A stretch of DNA of 64,000 nucleotides from Blastomussa wellsi. Taxonomy: Eukaryota; Cnidaria; Anthozoa; Scleractinia; Plerogyridae. The stretch spans positions 2,733,484-2,797,483 of the forward strand of contig OX393572.1 of assembly GCA_947652115.1 (NCBI GenBank), read 5' to 3'. The position numbers and the translations under genes were made by a program. The notes under the pieces were generated by a model, which was not told the origin of the DNA, ran no database searches, and saw nothing but the letters and a program-made list of their open reading frames with translations. The number at the start of each line of letters is the position of its first letter. Positions within the stretch are counted from its first letter, which is position 1. This document shows positions 55,801-64,000 of the stretch, piece after piece.

Positions 55801-58485
55801 TGCTACCCAATTCAGACCATGTGATGATTCATTTGTGAGGCTACAATTGTTCTTTTCATTGATACTCCCATGTACCGAGTTACGTGTGACAAGTTGCACA
55901 ATTGTAACCTCCCAAATGAATCCATACATGATCTGAATTGGGTAGCTACAAGGACGTAAACGCGTTAGCCGAATTGGTCTATTACAGAACGGAAATTATG
56001 TATTTGCGTTGCATGTTTTTCCGCGTTAAGAACCATTTCGTTTTTTGCGATTACTTTTGTTTGGTCATTGCAAAAAACAAATTCGCGCGATGCCCATATA
56101 TGGTCAGAAAGTCCTTGTTACGTAGGCTGCCAAGTCAAGACAAGTAGAAGCATTGGTTTTACTAGCTGTAAAATGCATTCATTTGACAATTTGTTGAATA
56201 ACAAAACAGTTTTCGCATTTCCTGCTCAATCTTGCGGAATATCGTCGGATTTTAGCCAACTCGGCTTATGTCTCGTCGGTTATAATAATAATAATAATAA
56301 TGATGATGATGATTAACTTTGCTTAACGAGGGTGGCAAACCTGTGGCCCTCGAAGGGAGGAAATCCAGAGAAAAAGCCTCGGAGCAAAGACGAGAGCCAA
56401 CATATGACGCCGGGTCGGGGAATCGAACCCAGGCCACATTGGCGGGAGGCGAGCGCTCTCACCACTGTGTCATCCCTGCTTCCCCGTATTAGGTGATATT
56501 CCGCGCGATTTCGCAGGATAATTATTAAGCACTAGTAAAAGCGCGGTACTACAGTATCATTAGCAGACAAGTGCTGCTGTTTACTCTCTCCTCCACAGAA
56601 CAGGGCAGATGCAGACTCAAAAGACGAGAGATCCTTCGGGCGTCTCTCGCTCTTTGATTGCTCGTCCGATTTGCGGAGAGCTTCTGTGGAGAAGATAGCT
56701 GCTGTTATAGTTTCTGTTGTAGTTCTTGCAGTTTTTATTGTTCCTCATTGATCCAGGATAGCGTGTCCAGATCCATATGTGTGCACGGAAACTTATATTT
56801 AGTCCAAGCGAGACCTTAGTTGTCATTTTGTTAACATGAAGTTTTCACTTCTATATTTGTTAAAATCGATTTATTCTCTTTCCTGCTTCCTTTTTTCAGC
56901 CTTGAAGCAGAAAACCAGCGTCTTTCACATCAGTTCGCTCTGGCACAGAGTGGTGCGCAGAGCAGTTACAGCTTTAGTCCACACGAAGAGATCCAACTAC
57001 TCAGAGCACAGGTACATGATCTGAACTCGTGTAGAAAACCGACGGCTACCACGAATCACGGGGCTGATGCAGTGGCTTAATGTTTAGGGCGTTGGGCGCT
57101 GGATTGAGCGGTGCGGTTGCCACGGGTTCGAGCGGGCTGGGTGATTGTGTGCTTCCCAAGGGGGCCACTAACTGTCTCAAGTACCTCTCTGCACACAGAA
57201 GAGAGACTATCTGCATGAATCGCAGTCTATACTAAATCACTTCACCAACTCTGCGAGCTTTTAACATTGTTCCAACACTCAGGTGATACGGGAGTTGTAC
57301 GGCTAGACTGACACTATTTACGAGTCGTATCAATTCGTGGAAATTGGAGAACCCTCTGGCCGCGGTTGTTTAAAGGTTGGATAACGCTAGCCACCGGATA
57401 AATCGCTATTCAGTGGATAAGCGTTGGCAAAACAACCTGCGCTATTACACTAGTGAATTTATCCGGTGGATGGCATTATTCAATCTTTGAACAACTGGGG
57501 CCTAAAATCCCACGACGGTTAACAAATGGTTCTATTTTGTTCAATAACCTCATTTTTTCCACAGCTGAAAGTGTATGAAGACGATTTCAAGAAAGAGAGG
57601 TCGGAGAGAGAGCAATTAAATACACAGAAAGAACGGCTCAAGAGAGAGTTAAGCGACTCCAAATCCACTATCGCTGGTCTGCAGCGGCAACTCAAACAGG
57701 TAAATACGGTAATATGTCAGACTTCTAGCATGTATGAATTACGGTTAACTCATGTAAAAGTTTTCAATACATTTTTAAGCGACAATTTCACCGCCTTTCT
57801 ATTTTAAGGCTCTTAACGGCGAGGGTGGATACGGCGGACCACGTGACACTCGTTTACCAATCATGAGCGAGCCCTACTGTGAACCATACGTGGTGAGGCA
57901 CCCGCTGGATTATGGGATGTCACGTACATACTCGGGAGGATATATTGGACCTGGCGCTAGCAATGTAAGTACTAGATATTTGACTCGTGAACAAATGGCC
58001 GTTCAATTCGACTTCACCTCCTCTTCGATGTGGCGCCACCTCGAAGCCCTTGAGTTCTAGAGCAGCGGATATTCGATTAGAAGACGCTTATGCCCAATAC
58101 TGCTTCTCTGTGACGATTCGGAAGACAATAGTGGCGTTGATCTTAGAATAGCTGTGTTTTATTCGTGCTGTTTTCAATGAGTTTTTAACAAACGTCTCCC
58201 ACTATTATCTCTCCTAAACTAAAAATCGTCCTATCAAAAAGTCGAAAAATGTAATAATCTTCGTGGCGCTTCTTCGAATATTGAAATGCGGCAAGCTTTT
58301 CGCAATAAAACACCTCTTCGCAATCTTGCGGCTAAAATGAGTTTGTACTTTTATATTTTTAGGATGTGCTTCGTCGTGGACAGACACCGTACGTCAGGAA
58401 GGCGTTCCTGTCACCGGACGTGACAGCTGTCATTGATCGTGACATTGTCGACGGTGCAACTAAAGTTCCACCAAAAAGCATCTGA
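49814..58485 (+). CDS. TNIP: TNIP/ABIN-like ubiquitin-binding coiled-coil adaptor (N-terminus unresolved)
   Basis: Supported exons: 49814-50112, 55330-55700, 56900-57011, 57565-57699, 57809-57964, 58363-58485; the junctions keep frame and give about 398 residues. Exon 1 as drawn must receive one base from an upstream exon (or translation starts at ATG 49897). The product is mostly coiled coil, with a Pro/Ser-rich stretch in the second exon (PPISPQDSG). The segment crossing exons 3-4, LRAQLKVYEDDFKKERSERE, is a UBAN-type ubiquitin-binding motif. The EDDF..ERSERE form is closer to ABIN/TNIP proteins than to NEMO or optineurin. ABINs bind linear or K63 ubiquitin chains and restrain NF-kB signalling with A20. 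The C-terminus is Gly/Tyr/Pro-rich, as in TNIP1. Further small exons in the 5.2-kb second intron cannot be excluded. Divergent from the PTTG1IP-like gene. Confidence 0.85.
51498..51746 (+). repeat. ACCCAGTG-rich repeat, copy 1
   Basis: Contains many ACCCAGTG/ACCCAGCG words and ends GTTACAGAGGGGTGTA. It matches 54758-54980 in order, with one extra internal block. Located in the TNIP-like gene's large intron. Confidence 0.8.
52448..52735 (+). repeat. Diverged relative of the 402-bp duplicated unit
   Basis: Starts with GGGGCATTGTCA, as near 3491. From about 52574 it follows the 402-bp unit word by word (AAATATTATGGT, TGCTAAAATTTCAT, GCATTTTGTGTA). The same family thus occurs about 49 kb apart, so it is a dispersed element and not only a local duplication. 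Confidence 0.7.
54758..54980 (+). repeat. ACCCAGTG-rich repeat, copy 2
   Basis: Direct copy of 51498-51746. It opens with a small inverted pair (CCCCTCTGTAACA / TGTTACAGAGGGG, 54763-54788) and closes with CACAGAGGGGTGTA, so GTTACAGAGGGGTG is probably a terminal motif of the element. Confidence 0.8.
56284..56313 (+). repeat. (AAT)n(GAT)n microsatellite
   Basis: Compound trinucleotide run at the tail end of the adjoining minus-strand SINE, probably derived from its 3' tail. Confidence 0.85.
56300..56486 (-). mobile_element. tRNA-derived SINE, family B
   Basis: On the minus strand it opens with GGGAAGCAGGGATGACACAG, then an A-box-like GGTGAGAGCGCTCGCC and a B box GGGTTCGATTCCC. The body CGGCGTCATATGTTGGCTCT matches the + copy at 24500-24745. 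Both pol III boxes look intact. Confidence 0.82.
57063..57300 (+). mobile_element. tRNA-like SINE copy (third type)
   Basis: Head GCAGTGGCTTAATGTTTAGG followed by GGGTTCGAGCGGGC, then an unrelated body (CCACTAACTGTCTCAAG, CTCTGCACACAGAAGAGAG). It appears to be a different tRNA-derived family. Located in the TNIP-like intron between 57011 and 57565. Confidence 0.5.
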
Positions 58486-58580
58486 ATGTTTACTTTGTAA
58501 GGCCGGTTTCACTCACTACAATGCGAATATTATCGCCTTGCATTTTGCCAAGCTTTGAAAAAATACTCTAATCTTGGGGT

Positions 58581-58586
58581 AATAAA
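58581..58586 (+). terminator. Candidate polyadenylation signal of the TNIP-like gene
   Basis: AATAAA about 95 bp after the stop codon, at a normal distance for a short 3' UTR. Confidence 0.5.
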
Positions 58587-58844
58587 TTGATTGCATCACC
58601 GAACAGAGATAAGTGGTCTTTTTTCTTGCGATTGAAAATCACTTGAAAGTGTGTAATACGTGTTCCTGCCCAGGGCAAAGTCCATTGAATTTAGTTCAAG
58701 GGAAGACTGTTTGCAATGAGATCTGTGTGTGTGATCAGTGTTATTTAGGTGCTTTTTTATAGAATATATACCTTACTGTTTTCCTGACTCCGTTTGCCCT
58801 TCCAAAGTCCCGATTAGAAAGTACCCTTTGTTAGCCAAGTGCAA

Positions 58845-59170
58845 TGAACAGTACCACATGAGAGTACTGCTCAATAGCTTTCATTTGAATGGTCACACAC
58901 TAGGGTTTCATCCACAGACTTAAAAGTTGGATCCTCCTTGTTCAGCATAATGAACAGAACCACATGAAAGTATTGCTCAATAGCTTTCATTTGAATGTTA
59001 CACGCTAGGGTTTCATCCACAGACTTAAAAGTTGGATCCACCTTGTACAGCATAATAAACAGTACCACATGAAAGTACTACTCAGTAGCTTTCACCTGAA
59101 TGGTCACACACTAGGGTTTCATCCACCTTGTACCATTTGTTCATTTGAATGGTTACACACTTGGGTCTCG
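58845..59170 (+). repeat. 106-bp satellite-like repeat, locus 3 (about 3 units)
   Basis: Units start near 58847, 58952 and 59057 with AACAGTACCACATGAGAGTA-like sequence and have a period of about 105-106 bp. They carry GGATCC variants (TTGGATCCACC) absent from locus 1. The array lies about 360 bp beyond the TNIP-like stop and may be in its longer 3' UTR. Confidence 0.9.
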
Positions 59171-60222
59171 TCGGGTTTATCTGATTAGCTAAGTCGCAAC
59201 TCAGACAGCAAAATCTGGTTGGCTAGAGTTCTAGGGGATTTTTTTATCATTATACATGCTTTATAACTGTGTTCCCAATTTGTAATAATTTTCCTGTATC
59301 ATTGTGATAACATTGCCCCTTGCGTCACGTTTCCCCCGTACAGACTACTTTGGAAACCTATCCGTTTATTTTGAATATTTTGTATAATTCACATGTTATT
59401 TTAAGCTTTGATTTTTGCTGCTCAATTACAGTTTAGTTGAGCGCTGCAATTGCAGATGGTAGCTAGCAAAACTTGATTGCACAACAGATATACGAAGTAC
59501 ACGAAAGGCTGCGTTACCTGTGGTTGCATGGAGGTATAACGCCCGTAACGTCGTATTTATGACGAGAAATATGTATAATAACGTTTGATTTTGTTAAAGG
59601 ACAAAAAAATGAATAAAATACTTTAAAATGAATATGGTTTTTGTATGTGTTTCTGTACTGAAACTGAACTGTACATTACTTGAAGTGAAAAAGGCTGCAT
59701 TTTTGCATGGTAGGGCCTCCACGTCTACGCCGTATATCCCTTCCAGCGACTACCGCTGCTCAATTTAATCCAGCTTGCAGGGAAATGGGATTGACTGTGT
59801 TAACTTTATTAATAACCAAAATGCCTGAAAGAGATTCCGAAGTTTACACACGCTGATAAACTACGAAGCCACTTAATATTTTCATCAATTTTTAGATATT
59901 AAAAACTATATATTTGAATAGTATTGTTTATTTACATGAAAATCGAAGAGGTATAAAATAACTTAGTGTTTCTCCTTAGCCTAGTTCCTTGTTTTAATGT
60001 ATCCATATATCTTTTTGGCTAGAAAACGTTTTAAAGCATGTCGTGATAAAACAGAAACAAGGATAATTATATGCAGTGTTCTTTACCATATTACTTGTAC
60101 TTTGCTCTATACCGCTTTTTAACATTAATGCATATTCTTCTTGCTTTCCTAAGGCTGTAGCCTTGTTTAAACAAAAGTCTTAATTCGCGTGCTCGATTTT
60201 ACAGTTCAAGAGAAATCGGGAT
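59171..60222. other. Intergenic AT-rich sequence
   Basis: I see no domain, splice-supported exon or clear mobile element here. Confidence 0.4.
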
Positions 60223-60430
60223 TGGCCCGATTTATGCTAGAGACGGATCATCCATCAAGACAGGTCATGCGTCTAATAATTAAATACTGGACGAACTATC
60301 GGTGTGTCTTGACGGATTATCCACGATAGTTCGTCGTCAAGACGAACTATCGCGATAAGCCGTCTGGACGGATGACCCGTCTGTTTACCCGTATTTATAT
60401 ATAACTGGATTTATGAAAACCAGGTCAAAG
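60223..60430 (+). mobile_element. Non-autonomous palindromic element, forward copy
   Basis: Begins GGCCCGATTTATGCTAGAGA and ends AACTGGATTTATGAAAACCA. The interior has inverted words (ACGAACTATCG, GACGGATGACCCGTC). An inverted partial copy lies at 62050-62166. Confidence 0.75.
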
Positions 60431-60534
60431 AATTAATGACCCCCTTCTCACGTTGTAACGATGAAGACTTGTTAGGCATGTTAATTAGGCGTTAAAATCG
60501 GGTCAAGAAGGGAGCGAAAAGAAAATCCATAATA

Positions 60535-60592
60535 ATAATAGCAATGTTAGTAATAATAGTAATAATAATGATAATAATAATATTAATAATCT
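60535..60592 (+). repeat. (AAT)n microsatellite
   Basis: Interrupted AAT/AATG run. Confidence 0.8.
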
Positions 60593-60772
60593 GTCTTGAT
60601 TTAACAAAAAAGGGGCTTGAGGCAATAGAGGAAATGTATGAGATTTCGATCTATTTTGTTTGTTTTGCGAAGTAACCGTCGGTGACTATTGGCCACTCTT
60701 TGCATGAAATCTTACCCTTCATAATGTTCCCATGCCAAATTCGTGATGTCTGGTACATTTTACTGTAGCCCA

Positions 60773-60792
60773 TCCCCCCCCCCCCCCCCTCC
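60773..60792 (+). repeat. Poly-C tract
   Basis: Homopolymeric C run with a few T interruptions; its length is likely unreliable in the assembly. Confidence 0.8.
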
Positions 60793-60896
60793 CTCCCGCA
60801 CCCCACCCGTTATTTTTGGCCATTTTTACCCAGGCCCCAGCTCGATGAGTACATCGGTTTGAATTTTTGACACCGCGCGGTAGCTGATCTGTAGGT

Positions 60897-61130
60897 TTAC
60901 CAATCCTGCCGTCTAAAGGAAGTTTGCCGGAGGACATCATTCAGTCCAATGAAGGTGGAAGTCCAACGATTTGCAATCTAAGCGTCGGCTATTATCTTTC
61001 CTTAAACAAAGCTCTAACGGGTGAACTTGAACAACTCGTTACGACTTGTGCGAGGCGGGATAGTGAGGTGCTTGCTTTAGACGGCAAAAAGTCCTTCGCC
61101 ACACCAAATAGGACTCCCTACCGGACTTGA
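60897..61130 (+). CDS. Possible orphan exon, family unknown
   Basis: After a possible acceptor (GATCTGTAG), an open phase-1 reading runs about 75 residues (GLPILPSKGSLPEDIIQSNE, later LSLNKALTGELEQLVTTCAR) to a stop at 61130. A possible donor follows ARRDSE (GAG|GTGCTT). The composition is protein-like, but I recognise no family and find no partner exon. It may equally be chance or a decayed element. Confidence 0.2.
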   Translation, partial: LPILPSKGSLPEDIIQSNEGGSPTICNLSVGYYLSLNKALTGELEQLVTTCARRDSEVLALDGKKSFATPNRTPYRT

Positions 61131-62049
61131 CGGGTGATTCGAAGGCGGCCATGCCGATATGTGGCTGGAACTATTCTGTGGCGAAAGACTTAGAAAAATT
61201 CTGCTCCAATTTTGGTAGTATTGTGTCCCGCGCAAAAAAATTTCGTTACATCCGGGCGATTGCATTCAATTTCCTAGAAAATGGCTAGCTGTGTGGGAAA
61301 ACCGAGGAATAGCGTGGAATTACAGAGCCCTATTTAATGTGAGTACGGTTGATTCAGGTTCATGCTTTTTTATGGAGATTTTGCCGCTAGGTAGAAGTGC
61401 CAGATCGGTTTTCCGCTGATCTAAACGGCGATTTGTTCAGTTCGGAAGCGTAGTTTCCGGTCGCTGACCGACATGAACCATGTGCGGGTCACTAATCAAA
61501 GTACATTTCTCAGCTTTAATCCGGAGCTGCCTAAAAATCAAGCGAATCCTTGATGTTACACACTATTCCTCAGATCATTTGAGACCATGCATGGCTTGCC
61601 GGGTCAACTCTTGCGCTGGAAATTTTGAAGTCTGTGATGCCATTAATTTTTATGTTGTAAATAATAATTTAATTGAATTAGTAGACTTCGTGATTTTGTT
61701 GTTATGCTCAAACTACAATCTTCTTGCTCCGAAAAGACATAGGTTAGATTAATTTGCGTTGATTTGAGTTCAGAATAGCGCCCATTGACACCGTGAGTCC
61801 TTGCGAAAAGATGCCTTCAGAACTATAGTGTCATGTCAACTTTACCTAACCGAGTTCTGTTGAATCAAGACAGAGTAACAATAACAGTAATACTAGCACT
61901 GAACTTTCGGATAAGTGAGTCACCAAGGAGAATAGAAGCTGCCAATCCTTTTAAATTTTATAGCGTCGACATTGGAGAGAGTTTCTGGCGATAAAACAAC
62001 CGCTTTTGGCGAGAAAATACAGCTTCGCAGGTGTTTCGCTCACAATTTC
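61131..62049. other. Intergenic sequence
   Basis: No supported gene or mobile element is seen. Several short open frames lack domains and splice context. Confidence 0.4.
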
Positions 62050-62166
62050 CTTTGACCCGGTTTACATAAATCCAGTCATATATACAGACGCATTATCGGA
62101 TAGATTACCGTTCTCTGTCCAAATTCATTCCAGACGGATTATCTCTAGCATAAATCGGGCCACTGA
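62050..62166 (-). mobile_element. Non-autonomous palindromic element, inverted partial copy
   Basis: On the minus strand it begins GGCCCGATTTATGCTAGAGA and ends GACTGGATTTATGTAAACCG, the same ends as the copy at 60223-60430, with a shorter interior. The two copies face each other about 1.6 kb apart. Confidence 0.75.
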
Positions 62167-62467
62167 GTACGTAGAAAATCCGTGCTGATGACTTAGCCCT
62201 ACAGAAATCCGAGAAATGTCTATGATTGCCATTTGCGCGCGAAAATTCAAAACCAAGAAATATCCAATCAGAGGCGCTACACAGATCTCTGTAAAGCTAT
62301 GTCATCAATATGAAAGTTTGTCGAATAGAACAGGGGATGAATTAGAGCCCGCCAAGACAAATCCATGTTTACTCGAGCCAAGTTTTCTCCGTCGTCACCG
62401 AGCAGTTCTCGGTTAACTTCGTCAACATTCGTCGGCTTTGTTTCATACAGTCTTCGGGTGTTCATTG

Positions 62468-62875
62468 TTACACCGAAGTACACCGACACTTCTTGCTGTA
62501 CGTGTACTTGTGTTTTCGGAACTTTACCGTAAGTGACGGACATCGCAGTGTGATCGTCTTCGTGAAAGTGCGCTGAGGCAAACAGCTGGTGCAAGACTCA
62601 AACAGCGGCTGTGAAGACTCGTGACTGGGAATGTACAGTGAATTGCACTGACCGTAACAGAAGTTATTTATGACTTCCACCGGCAGGCAACCGCTGACCT
62701 TGATGGTCTGTTTAAACGGGCGCGTTTTGCACCAGTCATTCCTGAGATCTGATTTCTTCATGATAAACACGTCCTCCTCGTCTTCTGAAGTTAGACCATC
62801 TTCTTGAACTTTTGAAGGGCGAGCTGAGGTTGTTACAATCAGTAAACAAATGACGTAAAATGTATTGAAAGCCAT
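62468..62875 (-). CDS. GREM: Gremlin-like DAN-domain BMP antagonist
   Basis: Single coding exon, 135 residues. A signal peptide (about 1-18) is followed by a short acidic linker (SEDEEDVF) and a DAN cystine-knot domain (about 48-135). Nine cysteines lie at 49, 63, 73, 77, 95, 98, 112, 130 and 132, in motifs WCKTRPFKQTI, FCYGQCNSLYIP, SCTSC and CRCTSV, which are diagnostic of gremlin within the DAN family. Gremlins are secreted proteins that bind BMP ligands and block receptor binding; in cnidarians they help set the directive axis (family knowledge). It is shorter than vertebrate gremlins because the N-terminal linker is reduced. A splice acceptor (TTTATTTTCAG) 6 bp ahead of the ATG shows an upstream non-coding exon in the 62890-64000 region. 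Confidence 0.92.
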   Translation of the reverse strand: MAFNTFYVICLLIVTTSARPSKVQEDGLTSEDEEDVFIMKKSDLRNDWCKTRPFKQTIKVSGCLPVEVINNFCYGQCNSLYIPSHESSQPLFESCTSCLPQRTFTKTITLRCPSLTVKFRKHKYTYSKKCRCTSV

Positions 62876-62883
62876 TTTTTCCT

Positions 62884-64000
62884 GAAAATAAAAAGGAAAG
62901 TCGTTTTACAACCTAATCGTCCTCTTAGGAAGCTATCCTTGTTCCTTCTCTGTTGTTATATATTTGGTGTTTTTCTTCCTTGGCAAAGTATCATTTCAGC
63001 GCGCCTTTGATTTGAAAGGAATTTTGTTCATGACCAAAAATGACCGTCTCATGAACATGCATAATAGAATTTGGTACTTCATAAAGTTAATTTTCCCCTA
63101 TTGGTGATGATCTTTATTCTCAACACCTAAACAATGCATTGAGAAATCACAGCACAGAAGTTCACAGCCGCTCTATTTTTTCAACACAAAAGAACGCGCG
63201 CGAACAAAAAAATAAACAGCGAGCGAAGCGCTAGGGGGTGGGGGCGGGGAGGTTTTCTTGCTCCCCGCCCCCTACCCCTTCGTGCCTCACGTTTTGCGCC
63301 AGAGTCCAGTTCTCTCGCCATTCATTCACCGCGTTCGCCGATCGAGGAAAAATACGAATAAATAGCGGACTGTGAAGCGAACACTAAGATGCCGGTATTT
63401 CACGATCGAATGGGAATGATATTTGACCGTTAATTGGTACATTTACTGACTTAACAGTAACGATAACAACAAACACTTTTGCTTATTTATTGGCGCCAGT
63501 CTGATATTAGATGTCTGCCCTGCTTTAGGAGTCGTCATGCAACAAAAACCGAAAATAAAACTGACTTATTTTCGCAGTTTAATATTATGCAAGCGAAGTC
63601 GAAGTCGTTCAATTGAACTCTTCTCCTGATAACGGTGAAAACACTGAGCGAAGGTAATGCTCTTCCTACCCGATGAGCAAAAAGAGCTTGCGGACAAATA
63701 AAATACAATTTGGCCAGTCATTATCAAGGTCTAGTCAATCATTCAATACAACGATTTATTTCCTAAATAAGACTCTAAAGACTGGCTATTTTGACTTTGT
63801 TTCCCTATTCTTTTAACTTTATCTTTCATCTAGGCAGCTTAATTATAAAATATCTAAATGATGCAACATGTTTTTCTCGCGCGTTGTGCCTGTAGTCAAT
63901 CACTGTTCATTTTCCTGACTTGGAGCTTCTTCCGCATTCTATTTCAAGGCGATATTCAAAAAAGACAAGTAATCAGAGTAAAGTTCCCGTTTGTTTAACC
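62884..64000. promoter_or_regulatory. Upstream region of the gremlin-like gene (5'-UTR intron and probable promoter)
   Basis: The acceptor at 62882-62883 on the minus strand implies a non-coding first exon further up, which I cannot place. The region has a C/G-rich inverted stretch (about 63232-63275, GGGGGCGGGGAGG / CTCCCCGCCCCCTACC) but no recognisable coding sequence. Confidence 0.45.

Noticed and set aside
1..64000. CRISPR array, operon or other prokaryotic system
   Set aside because: The gene content and introns are animal; no spacer-repeat array with unique spacers was seen.

Overview
This window is eukaryotic nuclear DNA from an animal, most likely a cnidarian and probably an anthozoan such as a stony coral. 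The evidence is AT-rich sequence, many short exons split by GT-AG introns, animal gene families (ANKIB1, LARP7, TNIP/ABIN, gremlin, PTTG1IP, Rab11, MRPS14), and dense short palindromic DNA elements and tRNA-derived SINEs of a kind I associate with coral genomes. The species call is an inference; no mitochondrial or rRNA marker is present.

Layout. 2316-2939 (+): an intronless two-pass membrane protein with a PPxY motif. 3526-4329: an exact 402-bp tandem duplication. 4775-6260 (-): two-exon mitochondrial ribosomal protein uS14m. Divergent from it, across a promoter of about 0.5 kb, is ANKIB1 (6755-30238, +), an RBR-type ubiquitin ligase reconstructed as 25 coding exons and 971 residues. It has ankyrin repeats, RING1-IBR-RING2 and three UIM-like motifs, and one GC-AG intron. 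Intron 6 carries an intact Ty3/gypsy LTR retrotransposon (12935-17523) with nearly identical LTRs and a 5-bp target duplication. 33203-34888 (-): a two-exon Rab11-type GTPase. Divergent from it is LARP7 (36433-45637, +), 12 coding exons and 589 residues, the 7SK RNA chaperone. 46895-48069 (-): a two-exon PTTG1IP-like PSI-domain membrane protein. Divergent from that is a TNIP/ABIN-like ubiquitin-binding adaptor (resolved from 49814 to 58485, +). 62468-62875 (-): a gremlin-like DAN-domain BMP antagonist.

Three divergent head-to-head pairs are present (MRPS14/ANKIB1, Rab11/LARP7, PTTG1IP/TNIP). The genes do not form one pathway. ANKIB1 (makes ubiquitin chains, with added UIMs) and the TNIP homologue (binds ubiquitin through a UBAN motif) both belong to ubiquitin signalling.

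Introns and intergenic DNA are full of non-autonomous elements. They include a TA-flanked inverted-repeat family (six copies, one with a nested insertion), about ten other palindromic elements, two tRNA-derived SINE families, a 106-bp satellite-like repeat at three loci, and two foldback elements. The foldback arms carry a hammerhead-ribozyme-like motif of the kind linked to Penelope-like retroelements. I consider that motif, the young gypsy insertion and the UIM expansion in ANKIB1 the most interesting signals.
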